Assembly (NCBI GenBank): GCA_029204225.1
Contig: CM055094.1
Location: forward strand, 26,670,541 to 26,734,540
Reading direction: 5' to 3'
DNA length: 64,000 nucleotides
Origin: Diphasiastrum complanatum
Lineage: Eukaryota > Streptophyta > Lycopodiopsida > Lycopodiales > Lycopodiaceae
Shown in pieces: positions 10,296 to 22,970 of the stretch; the first letter of the stretch is position 1, and each line of letters opens with the position of its first letter. The translations under genes and the position numbers were made by a program. The notes beneath the pieces are model-generated. The model was not told the origin of the DNA. It did no database searches and saw only the letters and a list, made by a program, of their open reading frames with translations.

Positions 10296-10584
10296 ACAAT
10301 ATTTAATATTTTTTAATATTTAATATATTACTGTATTTTTTTTTAACCTAATCCCCCCCCCCTCGCTTCATCTCTCTCCCTGCCCGTCGCCCTACTGTCC
10401 GCGCCCTCCCTGCTATCCGCCCATCGCTCTACTGTCCGCGCCCTCCCGGCTGTCTTCGCATTGCACTGATCGCGTCCTCCCCTGCTATTGCTATTTCGGC
10501 CTTTATTGTGGTTTTTTCAAGCCTTCCGACTCCTATCGCACCCACAGAGATCTCTGCCTTCTTTCCCCAGTCCTTTCTACAGAG

Positions 10585-13500
10585 ATGGTGCATTCCAACC
10601 TTGCCGATCTGTGGGACGAGGTGGACATTGTCAGGCGGGTTCCCGACAAGTCTAACAAGTCCGGTGCAAGGATAGTGCGCTGTCGATATTGCCTGACAGA
10701 GTTCGTTGCCACCCTCACTCGCCTTAAAGGTCACCTACTCGGCGCACGCGCGAGAGATGGTGGCACACTGAATGCTGCCCCCTGTGCCAGCATGTCCGTT
10801 CCCGTCAGGCAGCGACTTTTGGATACCTACGGGCCACGTCTTGTGGCGGGGGAGAACACCATTTCGGAGGGTGTTCTTCGGTTTTGCACCGCTCCTTACG
10901 TGGTTGACCCCGAGTTGCTGCCTGCTTGGCTGGCACGCACGAGGAGAGGGAGTGCATCCTCGTCCAGTCCCTTTGCCCCTCGTCCCTCGCAGACAGTTCC
11001 GCCTCACGAACCCCCATCTGCACCCATTCTGGTGGATCCTGTCCCATCGCGTCCGCCAGTTGCCACTGTGGTTCCACCACCACCTACTGTTGCTCGCACT
11101 CCCCCAGTTTACGACTTTCTCATGGACTCTCCGCCTCCCGAGCAGGAGCAGGCCCCAGATGCCAGTGACGAGGCCTTCCAGGATGTTGAGGAGATTCCTT
11201 CCTCCCTCCCTTCACATCCGGATGACCACCCTACCCAGCAGTTTTCGTATCCCATGCCAGATGTCCACCCGCCACCAGTGTACCCCACTTACGCTGCTGC
11301 ACCCATCCCGGCCAGTGCATCCCACTCTCCCCATTCCACGTCTACAGCTGATGCATCCACTAGTGCCCAGGCTGTCGCGTCATCATCCATTCCCGTCACA
11401 TTTGGTGCACCGTGCTGGAGGTCCGCTACCCGTCGCCCAACTGGGAGAGTTCTTAGGCAGCAGAGCATTCGCGGCGCGCATCAGCCGCACATGGATAGAG
11501 AGGCCACACAGGCCGTGGCCAGCCTGATTTATGAGCTGAACCTTCCATTTGCCATCACCGACTCTGAGCCCTTCAGAAGGGCCTTCCGCCTTGCACAACC
11601 TGTCAGCCCTAGCTGGAGAGTCCCTAGTTCAGAGGTTGTCCGCACACACATGCTGAGGGATAGGGTCGAGTCACTGTCTAGAGAGATGGAGCCTCTACGT
11701 CGCCACTGGGCCACTTACAGTTGCAGCATCATGTCCGATGGCTGGACTGATGTCAGGAGGAGGCCGATCCTCAACATACTGGTCTCCAGCTGCATGGGCA
11801 CACAGTTTTTGAGGGCAGTGGATTGCAGCAGGGGGGGGAGAGTCATATCTGCAGAGTTCATGTTTGATGTCATCAGGTCTTCCATCCTGTCCATAGGCCC
11901 ACAGCATGTCGTCACAGTGGTGACGGACAATGCCACGAACTGCATTCAGATGGGTGTATTGCTAGAGGCCGAGTTCCCTCACATTGTTCATACCCCCTGT
12001 GCCGTGCACGACATAGACCTTCTGATGGGGGACATAGGTGCACTTCCCTGGGTTAGAGCCATCGTCCGTGAGGCCCTCTTCCTGGTGACTTTTGTCACGA
12101 GGAAGAGGCGTGTTCTTGCCATGTTCCGGGTGTTCAGCCATCTAGACCTCCGTAAGCCAGCCCCCACACGCTTTGCATTCAACTTGGTGGTCATCGACCG
12201 TCTGATCAGGTGCAGGGCGCAGCTTCTACAGATGGTTGCCAGTGATCTTTGGTGTGCCAGTACATTTCCGCGCACTGAGGATGGGGAGCACTTTTCTTCC
12301 ACGGTGAGGGGAGACCAGTTTTGGAGGGATGCACAAACATTGTCAGGACTGCTTCGACCACTTTACATTGTGCTCCGCATGGCTGACAGCGAGGGGTCGA
12401 CACTTGGACTGGTATATGAGCTCATGGACCGGATTGGACAGTTCTTGCAGCTGCCCATCTTGCAGCCAGAGAGGTAAGCGGTACAGTGTTGTAATTGTTC
12501 TTTATCTTTTCAGTGTTTGCTAGTTTGTTTTTCTGTCGATGTTACGTTTTTTCGTAATGCCCTAAACCACATGCCTCTCACCTGCAGGATGACAGAGCTG
12601 AAGTTCATCTGGGAGACGCGGTGGAACTACTTCCACAGGAGTATCCACAACGTTGCACACATGCTGCATCCCCTCTTCCTCTCTCCGACACAGATCGCAG
12701 ACAGGGAGCTCGAGGCCGATTGGCTTCAGTACATTCACTGGGTGGGTCCACACATAGGTTTGGATCCTATCAGGCTCATGGAGGAGCTCGCTGCATTTCG
12801 TTTCGGCATGGGCACATTCGGCCACCCGGCTGCTCAGGATCCAGAGAGGAGGCAGCTACCCATTACCTGGTGGACCATGTTCGGTAGCACATACCCATCT
12901 ATACAGCGTCTTGCACTGCGTGTCCTTTCTCAGGTATGCATCTCATTTTATCCTCCATTGTTGTGTTTCGTTGAAGACAATGTGCTGAAGTATTTCAATG
13001 CACGCACCACAGGACTGTGCTGCCTCCGTGTGTGAGCGTAATTGGAGCACATGGGCACTCATTCACACGAGGAGAAGAAACCGGTTGTCAGTGAGTCAGT
13101 TGGAGCGGTTGGTGTTCTGTAGCACCAACGCACGTCTCGCCAGGAGACTTCCGACCATTACGAGCGCATTGCAGGTGATAAGCTAACCTTTCATAGCATG
13201 TTGGTTGACTCCTGGTATGTTGGTTTCATTTCTTGATAGAGTTGTTTCTCTGACATGCCAATTTTAAACCTTGTAGACGAAGATATCCGATTTGGAGCGC
13301 CAGGTTGACTTGCCTACGGACAGCACCCATCCCATGCCTGCAGATGACCTGGGCACACAGGTGATGGCAGAGAGAGAGAGGGAGCTTGCCGAGATGAGAG
13401 AGAGAGAGCTTGGGCTTGAGCACAGAGAGCCCCCATTGTACGAGGCAGATGAGCCAGTGTCAGAGGATGATCAGGATGAGGATGAGCCTATTCGGGTTGT

Positions 13501-14907
13501 GTTCGCCAGATCAGAGCGGGATGAGGCATATGATACAGGTGTTGGGCACACGCCTAGAGCAGGGGTCATAGGTGCATCACGTGGTAGAGGTGGGACACAT
13601 GCCACAGAGTATACCGGGAGACGGGCAGGGCACACAGGGGGGGCCAGTGGCATACCTTCTTATGTTGATATGATGGAGGAGGCTCTTGATAGGGGGCAGA
13701 CTGATTTGGGTTTACCTTCCGCAGCTGCTTGGATGCGTGCATCACAGAGCCATAGGCATTTCTATGACAGCACACCAGAGGAGTCACCAGATGACTTTGA
13801 TTGTACCAATTGGGAGGCCATGCCGGGTCCGCATGGTGCATAGGATGAGGCACGAGATGTTCCCGAGGATGGTGCTCATGATGAGTCCCAGAGCCCAGAC
13901 CATTTGTATTCGGATGCCCAGCTGGACGACTTGATTGCAGACTTGGATTCAGAGGCCCAGCAGATGCCGAGCGTCAGGGCACCCCCATCCTCTCTAGCCA
14001 GCATGCCCTACACAGAGTCTCAGCCAGAGCAGCTACACGAGGTGCCTGCAGTTCCTCCAGTTCCTCAGAGGGTGTATGTGTGCCGCACAGCACCTCCAGT
14101 GCCACCGATACCGTTGAGGCCTGCAGCCCTTTCATCGCCATCCACTTTTGCAGCAGCAGGTCTCCATGGCAGGCCACCATCTGTGCCCAGATCTTCTCTT
14201 GCAGCACCCACATCTACAGACGCTCCTCCAGTGCAGCACCCACGGCACATCCTCCTCCATTGGCACCGGCTCCTCCTTTGGCAGCACCCACAACACATCC
14301 TCCTCCTTTGGCAGCACCCAGGATGTACCAGTACCGTCCACCATAGCGCCCCTTTCAGTACTTATCGCCGCTGTACTTGCCTCCTACAGGGACGGCCCCT
14401 CCACATCTAGTTCCTCCACCAGCAGCAGGCCCACGGGCACACACTCCTCGGACCTATCCTCCACTATCAGCTGCACAGGGACACCCATCTTTGGCTACTC
14501 TATCCCAGCCGGCCGCAGCTTGGGCTCAGCCTAGTCAGCCAGGTGATCTGCATGGGGGTGATGAGGCATTGACGGCTCCCCTCGTCCGCAAGAGGCCAGG
14601 AAGGCCCAAGGGTGCACCGAACAAGAAAGGCAGGGCACAGAAACTGCCAGGGAAGAGAGGACGACCCCGCAGGGCTCCAGTTGCTGGTAGAGGTGCTGTA
14701 TTATAGCCAGCTGCAGCAGGTGTTGTTGGTTTAGCCTGCTTGGGGGCTGATGCGGAGGCAGATTGGGAGGATGAGGATGACGACTCTTTCCCCTTGGATA
14801 CACAACCCATGCCAGTACCAGGCAGACATAGATATCAGTTGCGAGAGTCAGCTCGGGGCCCTGAGTTGTCTCCGGAGCATTCATCTGAGTTTGAGGCAGA
14901 GCATTGA
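10585..14907 (+). pseudogene. hAT transposase, copy 2, C-terminus disrupted
   Basis: Exons correspond one for one with copy 1: 10585-12473, 12588-12933, 13013-13174 and 13277 to about 14907, with the same splice phases. BED finger (CRYC...RLKGHLLG), SDGWTD, VVTDNATNC and CERNWSTWALIH are present. Exon 4 carries a TAG at 13841-13843, a frameshift near 14232 and further stops at 14344 and 14704. The protein would therefore end at about residue 987 and lose the AT-hook region, although AT-hook-coding sequence is still visible downstream (RPGRPKG, GRPRRAP). The CAAH motif of copy 1 reads CAVH here. If the tail is dispensable, a truncated protein could still be made. Confidence 0.8.
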
Positions 14908-15406
14908 TTGTAGCTCCGTCATTTTATTTTTAGCAGTTTGATATCATGTTCCATGTTTGGCGGCCAGATGGTCGAACACTGTATTCAGACCAATTTTCAT
15001 ATTATATTTGGTGTTGGACGTATTCTATTCACTGCACAATGTGTATTTGTCAATTTGTAATTGTGATGCTCTACTTGCAGTTTTACTTCAAATGGTGTGT
15101 GCGTGTTTTCAATTAGTTTTCAGTACAGAGTTTGAGAGCATATGCAGAACACAGAAATACAACCCCCCTGATAGCATTTCATAATCACATACATCAGATT
15201 GCAATACACAAGGCACGCATTGCACAAAAAACACACCGTACATTAATTCAACAGATGTATCAAAACTACAATACGTATTCCCGCCGCATACGGCTGGGGC
15301 TGTTCTTTACACCATGCCAGACACTAAATATTGCCTCATCTACTGATGAACATTAAATAACAACAGTCACCCACATACGGCTAGACCCCATCTATGCTAA
15401 ACATTT

Positions 15407-15751
15407 CTACGGATCCTCCACAGACTCCTCGCCCTCGTCAGGTGTATTGTTCTGTCGCTCTCGCTCTGCCTCCCGGTTAGCCCGAGCTGCCTCCTGGTCA
15501 GCCCGACGGCGGGCAGCCCTTTCCCTGACCATGATGAGCTGTCGTCGTGTGAAGTTCATTCCGATCTGCTCATCCAAATCCAGCTCGATAGCGGGGGCGG
15601 GGGCCACAGCGGGGGCGGGGATCTGCAGCTCTGGGTGTCTCTGCCGAGTCTCTCGCAGCATCTCTGCAATGTCTGCTTCTTGCTTCCGATGCCTTTCGTT
15701 GTGCCTTCGGACATCTTCCTCAAGCTTCCTCCTGGCTTCGCCCTCCGCCAT
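15407..15751 (-). CDS. Conserved second gene of the hAT element, 114 aa (copy 2)
   Basis: The protein starts MAEGEARRKLEEDVRRHNER and ends EEGESVEDP-like (EESVEDP). It matches the 121-residue product at 4595-4960 along its whole length, with one seven-residue in-frame deletion after MAE and scattered substitutions; the core ELDLDEQIGMNFTRRQ is identical. It remains open although the neighbouring transposase tail in the same element has decayed. Repeated CTCACAGCCTCTCA motifs lie upstream (about 15778-15960), the mirror of those in copy 1. Function is unknown. An alternative is a captured host exon that happens to stay open. Confidence 0.7.
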   Translation of the reverse strand: MAEGEARRKLEEDVRRHNERHRKQEADIAEMLRETRQRHPELQIPAPAVAPAPAIELDLDEQIGMNFTRRQLIMVRERAARRRADQEAARANREAERERQNNTPDEGEESVEDP

Positions 15752-16019
15752 CTCACGACACCCTGTTGCTCGAAATGACCCTCACAGCCTCTCACAGCCT
15801 CTCAATGGCTCTCACTGGCTCTCTCAGAGCCCCCCTCTCACAGCCTCTCACTCGGTCTGTCACACAGCCTCTCACAATGCCTCTCTCTCACAGCCTCCCA
15901 CTGGCTCTCCCTCACAGCTTCTCACAATGCCACTCACCCCCTCTCACTGGCTCTCTCACTGTCTCGTGAGTGCCTATTTAACCCCACAGCCTGTTTCCCA
16001 ATTTGCTTTTGTTGATGAT

Positions 16020-16265
16020 CCCATGTGCTACTGTACCTGCCCCATGTGCTGATCCCCCACATGCTGCACTGCGATTGGGTCCATGGTCTGCTCCTCCACA
16101 GTGCCCATGTGACGGTGTACCTGTCCGGATGTATTGCTCCCCCACATGCTGCACTCCGATTGGGTCGATGGTCTGCTCCTCCACAGTGCCCATGTGCTAC
16201 TGTATCTGCCCCCATGTATTGCTCCCCCACATGCCGCACTCCGATTGGGTCCGCTCTCCCACAGT
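16020..16265. repeat. Subterminal tandem repeat of copy 2
   Basis: Three diverged units of about 80-90 bp contain CACATGCTGCAC, CGATTGGGTC and CTCCTCCACAGTGCCCATG. They mirror the repeats at 4180-4375 of copy 1, but the copy number and spacing differ. Confidence 0.6.
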
Positions 16266-16370
16266 GCCCCCAGTACAGTCCCCCTATACAGTAGCATCTT
16301 AGTTTTTACCTAGTTTTAGCCTGTTAAAAGGGTTTTTTTTTTTTTTTTAAATAATAAAAAATATTATTTT

Positions 16371-16462
16371 TGTGGTACCGCTGGTTTGAGGGCGGCACCA
16401 TAACCGCGGTACCACCATTATGGTACCGCGGTACCATAATGGCGGTACCACGTGCCACTATG
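16371..16462. repeat. Subterminal GGTACC array, outer end of copy 2
   Basis: GGTACCGC, CCGCGGTACC and GGTACCGCGGTACC units precede the CACTATG terminus. An oligo(T) run lies directly inside (about 16331-16348), the same GC-palindrome plus oligo(T) order as in the small element at 3600-3914. Confidence 0.7.
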
Positions 16463-16480
16463 ATATATATATATATATAT
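16463..16480. repeat. Right-hand (TA)n flank of the hAT array
   Basis: Nine TA units close the three-element array before ordinary intron sequence resumes with TTATGAAATT. Confidence 0.85.
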
Positions 16481-17599
16481 TTATGAAATTTTCCTTTTTA
16501 AGATCTACTTTTCCTTAAAATTACTTTAGTGGAACTGTCAATTTTTTTTTAGCTAAAGTGATATTTTGTTAGGATAAGTTTCAAGGCTAAAATTGCAAAC
16601 TTTGATCCTATACTTGATGGGGTACAAAAGTAGCCAATCCTAGCACAAAATATTATCACCATAAATGGAGTGCTTTGAGTTTGGGGGAGTTGTCAGATAG
16701 ATAGCTATCGTTTGCCATGTTCAATTGAAGTTGCATAAGCAACTCAAGGATCAAGCAAACATTTTGTTGGTCATGTACAATTGTTGATGCCATATAATGT
16801 CATGTTACTATTTATTTCAAGATAAATATTTGATGATTTTCAGTCTCCATTTTATAGTTCATCTTGGAATTTGAATTAGTTTATATTTGAAATATAGTTT
16901 AAAGAGATTTATGTAACAAACACTTGACCTATCCAATCCGAGAGATCTTGGAGCACACACACCCGTGTTAACCCTTCTACTTGCATGCATATTTATTCTA
17001 TACATCGCAACACACCACTCTTCTAATAAAACCTTTGAGGAACTTAGACCTAAGGAGGAATCCTTCGCAGGAGCTTGAAGATGATTGTTATCGAAATTTA
17101 CCTAAGACTTTTTTTTGCTGGTCAATCTAGGTAATTCCAATCCTTTTCTGGTAAAAAAGACATCAATTTTCCCAATGTTGTATAGGAAATGTGGAGTACA
17201 CTTTTCTATGGAGCATTTCCTAGTGGATCATTGAGAACCATAAAGTTGTCTTTATCTACTTGTTCAATGGCATAGGGTGCGCTGTAGAAGGTTGAGAAAA
17301 CATTGTTTAGCACATCCCATGTGCTCTTATGCTAAAATCATGTTTCATTTTGAAGAATCTTATCTCTATCTACAACTGACTTTCCTGCTTTGAATGACTT
17401 TCTATCTACTGCTTTCTACATAGTGAACATCTTATGCTAACCAAATTATCAAAAAGAACTCCAAGCATGTGTTTTTTCCTGAAAATAATATTTTGTGATC
17501 CAGTCCCGGAATGCATGACCATTGGTGGCAGGTGCCACCTTTACCAGGTTCTTGTGGTCAAAGCTGGTTGATAGCTAGAAGGGCTATCATGGATATCCT
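16481..17599. other. Intron stretch with no recognised element
   Basis: About 1.1 kb of AT-rich sequence with no long frame on either strand and no visible LTR or inverted repeat ends. It could be decayed retrotransposon sequence, but nothing in it supports a specific call. Confidence 0.5.
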
Positions 17600-19710
17600 T
17601 TCGAAACATATCGGACAAAGCTTGCTCATGTGAGCAGTCTCCACATATAACTGGTTTGAGGAAACCTGAAATTGTCCCAATGTAAATGGGAGGCAACATG
17701 AGAATCAAGTATCCAAATAACGAGGTAAAACTTGGATGTCGACAATATCCAGCTTGAGGAAATTGGAAGCGAGCGAGCGAAGTGTGGTGAGCATGTCGCG
17801 AAACAAGTGGTCACGAAGTCTTTGAATGAGCAGGGAGCATGTGACAAAATGAAAGGCTTTCCTGAAGTCCACAAAACAACATTAAACTTTCTCTTTCATG
17901 TGCTTGGCTTCCTCAATCAAAGCTTGGAGAGTGAAGATATGATCAGTGGTAGAATAATGGGCTCGGAACCCTGCTTGGGCCAAAGCATGTATTTTCTTGG
18001 ATTCTACCTTTGAACTCACCGCGGATTGAAGTATGGTACCATATAACTACGCGAGAGCATGCCCAATCATGATAGTACGATAGTTACCAGGAATCATGGG
18101 ATCACCATTTTTGTGGATAGGGTGGATGATGTTGGTGCACCAGGATGATGGGAAGCCAGAGACAACAACGAAGTTGAGGAGATTGGCTAGTGTGGGAGAA
18201 AGTAAGTCAGGAGCACGAGTCAGGAGTTTAGATTCAAGGTCCTCGATATCTCTAGCCTTGTGGGATTTCATTCTTTTGATGGCAGTAAGGACCATATCAG
18301 AGGTGAAGAAGGTGAACTCAGATGTTCGGGGAATGATAGAGATGGGTGAGTCAGTGGGTATGGTGTATAGACTAGTAGCATAGTCGGCCCATATGCGGAG
18401 GTCATCCAAGAGAGGTGGTGGGGCACGAGGAATAAACTCATGCCAAAAAGCGCCTGAGGAAGAGCTGAAAAGAAGGTCAACAAGACGTTTTCCTTCGGAG
18501 TCATCATAGGCACGCTTTTTACGGCGGAGTGTACGATGATATGAGCGTATGGAGGAGCGGAGAAGGTGAGGAGCATGAGTGCGTGCATGGATGACAAGAT
18601 GATGAAGAGAGTGACACTTGACGTCGTACCATGGGAGATGGGTTGGTGAAGAATGGGTGGATAAATGCCTTTATGAGACTTATGAGAAAAGGTGAGAGAG
18701 GCGTGTGAAGAGAGGTGGTAAGGAAAGCTGCTTGTGATTCAACTTTACTATCATGGGGAAAAGCGTGGAGTATTGAGGCCAGAGACTTATGGTAGATTGG
18801 CATGTGTAGAGGGCTGAATGTGTGTCGTGGTGCATGGGTAAGCGTGGGGTGGGAAGATGATTGGGGGGGTGGGAGGTGGCCAATAGTGAAAGAGAGGAAA
18901 GAGTGATCAGAGAGGGTGGTGGGGGAGATATGAAAATCAGAGATGAGAGGTATGGATGATGGTGATCCCTTGAGATAGTCAACGACGCTATGCCTGCCAC
19001 TGTGAGGATGACAAGTATATCTACTTGAATTCGGCCAACAAGTTAGGCCATTTGAAATGGCTAATTCATGGGCCTCACCAAATTGTAATAAGTACTCACC
19101 ATATGGTGGGCGGGGTGTAGGTTTTGAACTATCCTCGAAAATCCTGGTAACTCCCATCCCATCACTATCAAGGGCATGAACGCGGAGTTGGTTTGTGGTG
19201 TCGTGAAACTTTGACTGTTGCGATGATGTCCTAGCATTAAAATCCCCAGTGAGAAAAATATGCCCCCACTTTGTGAATCTGAAAATGTCCAATGAGAGAT
19301 CAAGGTAGGGTGAACGAATGCCCTTAGCAAAAGATGAAGACTCTGGAGGAATATAACATGCCGCAATAAAGAGGTCCTTGTTCAAGAATGTGGATCCAAA
19401 GATAACGTGCATGCTCATCATGTTGAATGAACTCGATGATTGGATGAAGAGACTCCAGGTATAGGCATGCTACTCCTTCGGATCCGCGACCACTAGCTAA
19501 ACTAGTCGCAGATCATTTGTACCCTGGGAAAGTGGGTAACCCTTGCTCCTGACTCTCATGAGTCTCTACAAAAACCAGTAAATCTCGTCCAGTAATAAAA
19601 TTAATCAGGTTGCCTGCTGTGGAAGATGAGTGAATACCATCACAGTTCCATACTCCAATCTGGAGATGGTGTGGATGGGACCCCGGGGATGTCGGAAATA
19701 GGATAGATAA
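17600..19710 (-). pseudogene. LINE (non-LTR retrotransposon) endonuclease-reverse transcriptase fragment
   Basis: Reading the minus strand downward from 19700, an endonuclease starts IGVWNCDGIHSSS, with LLVFVETHE and later FLTGDFNARTSSQQSK and a histidine motif (SDHSFLSF), as in APE-type endonucleases. It is followed from about 18409 by reverse transcriptase motifs (AIKRMKSHKARDIEDL, GFPSSWCTNIIHPIHKNGD) and then VDFRKAFH near 17860. Several stops and frame changes interrupt it (for example TGA after FPGYK). Its 5' end is cut by the copia LTR at 19711, and the 3' part of RT and the tail are missing. It is a dead relic. Confidence 0.8.
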
Positions 19711-20859
19711 TGTAACAACGGAAACTTCCTACTTCCAATGCATGACTACGCCTATCAATAATTGAACAAAGCAGTAGTGATGGAAATCGCGTTCAATCTT
19801 TAGCAACTAACTTTGAAATCGCTAGATACTAAGTGATTACGTAGCCAAACATAAAGTATTGAATTCTCAAACAATTTCTATCAGTTATAAAAGCAATACA
19901 GAGATGCATGCATTCTGACATATACTGAACGCAATAAGAAATAACATTGATTCAGAAACACAAAATCAGATGCTAATGAGCACAAGACAATAGCGGATAG
20001 AAACCGCGCACTCTAAGCTGTCTCTGAGTAACTGAGAATAAGTCTGATAATAAGCAGCTTTGCTGATAAGCAGTAGCGCAATAGCAACTCTAAAATAAAT
20101 CTCTAAAACTGAGCTAGCTCAAGAGAGTTCAAGCTTGAAAGCTTGATAGAAAGCTAACTACAATACTTTTTGATTGTGAACGATCTGTTTGATAAGAGCG
20201 CATGAAGTGTCGTGTAATAATACTCAACTCCTTCACAATTCACAATGTTGATTCGTTTATGAACATTCTGATAATGAGATGTATGAACAGCTGATTTATA
20301 CTAAGTAATTAGATCGTCTAATGCGATTGCCAGTTGGTTGGAGTTCGTTGGCATTCATCCAGTTCCTTCTCAGAAATTGATTGCTGATAAGCGGTGAAAA
20401 TTGGCCGTAAACAGTCTGTCTGCATAAATGAACTAAAACTGTCACTCTGCAGAAATGAACTAAAACTGCCACAGGCAACAGTGTCGCAAAAAAGTGACAG
20501 TGTCGGCTTTTTGCGAAAAAGGCGACAGTGTCAAAATCTCATTTCCTTAATATTGGGGTAGCTCCACACTTTGCCAGAGTCATTTCCTTAACATTTGAGG
20601 CACTTTGAAAAAATGCGATTGCATTTTTACTCACAATTCTTGACAGGCAAAAAATGCGAAAAAGGTGACACTGCATTTTTACACGTAATTCTTGACAGGC
20701 GACACTGTTGTCAAACTCCGTGTATTTCTGCAGACTGTGTAAAAACACTTGTAATTCTACAGACTGTATAAAAACACGGGAAAATCCGCAGAACTGGATA
20801 AACAATGGATGAGGATTAAAACCGACTAGTCGATTAGTAAGAAGGAGAATAATCCAACA
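19711..20859 (-). repeat. Copia 3' LTR (1149 bp)
   Basis: On the minus strand the LTR begins TGTTGGATTATTCTCC and ends CCGTTGTTACA, so it has TG...CA ends. The polypurine tract AAGGGGGAG lies just before it (20860-20869 on the plus strand). Positions 19985-20573 match 27420-28015, and the start matches a plus-strand LTR at 63386. A TATAAAT-like box is present in each (GTATAAATCAGC on the sense strand). Confidence 0.82.
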
Positions 20860-22970
20860 CTCCCCCTTAATCTGAATCCTTGAATGCCTTGACCTTCAAA
20901 CTTAGTTCTACACAGAATCTTCTGTGCGCTTCCAAGCTTAATGCTTTGGTAAAAATATCTGTTGTCATATCTTGCGTTCTACAGTATTGCAATCTGACCT
21001 CTTCGTTGAGAACTTTGGTTCTGACAAAATGATACTTCAGTTCAATGTGCTTACTCCTAGAATGAAATCTAGGGTTGGTTGATAAGGCAATGATACTTTG
21101 ATTATCACAAAATAATAATGTCGGAGCAGATTGATTCAGACCAATATCTGAGAGTAAGTTCCTCAATCAAATTGCTTCCTTTGTTGCTTGAGAGGCTACG
21201 ATATACTCTGATTCAGTGGAAGATAGAGCTATCGAAGATTGCTTGCGACTGTTCCAGGAAATTGGACCATTGTTGAGGAAGAATGTAAATCCAGAAGTAG
21301 ATTTACAAGTGTCTACATCTCCTGCCCAACTTGCATATGTGTAACCACTGAGTAAATTGAGTTTGTTGTTGCCGACTGCTCCATAACAAATGCAAAAGTC
21401 CATAGTAGCTCGAAGATATCTCATGACTCTGATAAGAGCCTTCCAATGTGTTACACCAGGGTTAGTCATAAACTGACTGAGAGAGCTGACTGCAAAAGCT
21501 ATGTCTGGCCTGGTACAGATCATGGCGTACATAAGAGATCCTATAATAGAATGGTAAGGATACTCACACATCTGCTGCTTCTCATGAATTGTTTGGGGAC
21601 ACTGGTCCTTTGACAATTTGAGACCTGGTTCCATTGGTGAGAGAGCTAACTTGCAATTAATTAGATTATATCTGACTAACATGTTGTAGATGTACCTCTG
21701 TTGTTTAATGTAGACCAACTTCTGTTTTCTGTCTCTGTGGATTTGTATACCAAGGCAGAAATGAGCTTCACCCAGATCGGTCATGTCGAATTCGGAAGAT
21801 AGCATTGTCTTGGCCTCTTTTATCAGATTGGTACTGTTGCTAAAAAGCAATGTATCATCCACATATAGAGTGATAATGATAAAAGACTACTGCACTGCTT
21901 TGAAGTAAACATTAGAATCTAAAGAGCTTGGTATGTAGCCGTGATCAATAAGGAAAGTATTGATCCTTTGAAACCATGCTCGAGCAGATTGCTTCAAGCC
22001 ATAAAGTGCCTTATGGAGTTTACACACATGATTGTGTTTACCCTCGATAATATAACCTTCGGGTTGCACCATGTAAATGTCCTCTTCAATAACTCCATTG
22101 AGATATGTTGTCTGTACATCCATTTGATGTATTTCTAAACCTGCTGCAGCGGCAAATGATAGCAAAAGTCGAATAGAAGAATGCTTGACTACTGGACTGA
22201 AGGTCTCAGTGTAATCGATGTTGTATACCTGAGAAAATCCTCTGGCGACAAGTCGTGCCTTTCTCCTGTTGATGCTTCCATCTGCATTGTACTTGACTTT
22301 GAAAATCCATTTGCAATCAACTATGTTTCTGCTAGCAGGTAATTCGACAATTGTCCATGTCTGGTTCTTGATAAGAGATAAATACTCTTTATCCATAGCT
22401 TCTTTTCAGAGATCTGAATCAGGCTGACTGAGTGCCTCTTCGACAGTCGTCGGCTCATGAACAAGGTAGGCTGCAGACTCGTCGATATACCGGTTAGGTG
22501 GTCTGCTTGCTTTTCCACATATATCTGTATGAACAACATCTAACAGACCTTTTGCTGCATGCCTATGACTCGATCTAAAAGGAATCCTAGTTTGCTTTCC
22601 AAAGATGCAGCTATGACAGATAGGGAGATCGACCTTACCAGAAGGATAGTCGAGATCAAGAACCATGGATTGTCTGGACATGTTCAAAACAGATGCATAA
22701 TTCAAGTGTCCTAAGCGATGATGCCATAGTAATGCTTTATTGACAAGAACAGAGGTTTTCAAAGCTTGACTAGAATCAGAATAACAATGTGCCAATCTAT
22801 ACAAGTAACCTTGCCTCTTGCCGAGTGCAAGGATCTTATTATTCCTATCAATAATTTTGCATTGATCAGATTCGGATTCTACCTTATGACCTAAATCTGT
22901 AATTCTACTTACTGATAACAGATTTGTAGAGAGTTTAGGAACATATAAGACCTTTGATAGTAGTTTGAAT

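Larger units (their letters stand above)
10211..16462 (+). mobile_element. Large (TA)n-associated hAT element, copy 2 (6.25 kb, damaged)
   Basis: The element runs from CATAGATCCAGCGG to CGTGCCACTATG between TA tracts. Layout mirrors copy 1: subterminal arrays, plus-strand transposase starting 374 bases from the inner end, convergent small gene on the minus strand and a subterminal tandem repeat at the outer end. Coding parts closely match copy 1. The leaders before the two transposase starts (9804-10084 and 10296-10584) look unrelated apart from being C/G-rich in places. Its transposase tail is broken, so it is probably not autonomous, but the catalytic exons look open. Confidence 0.8.
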
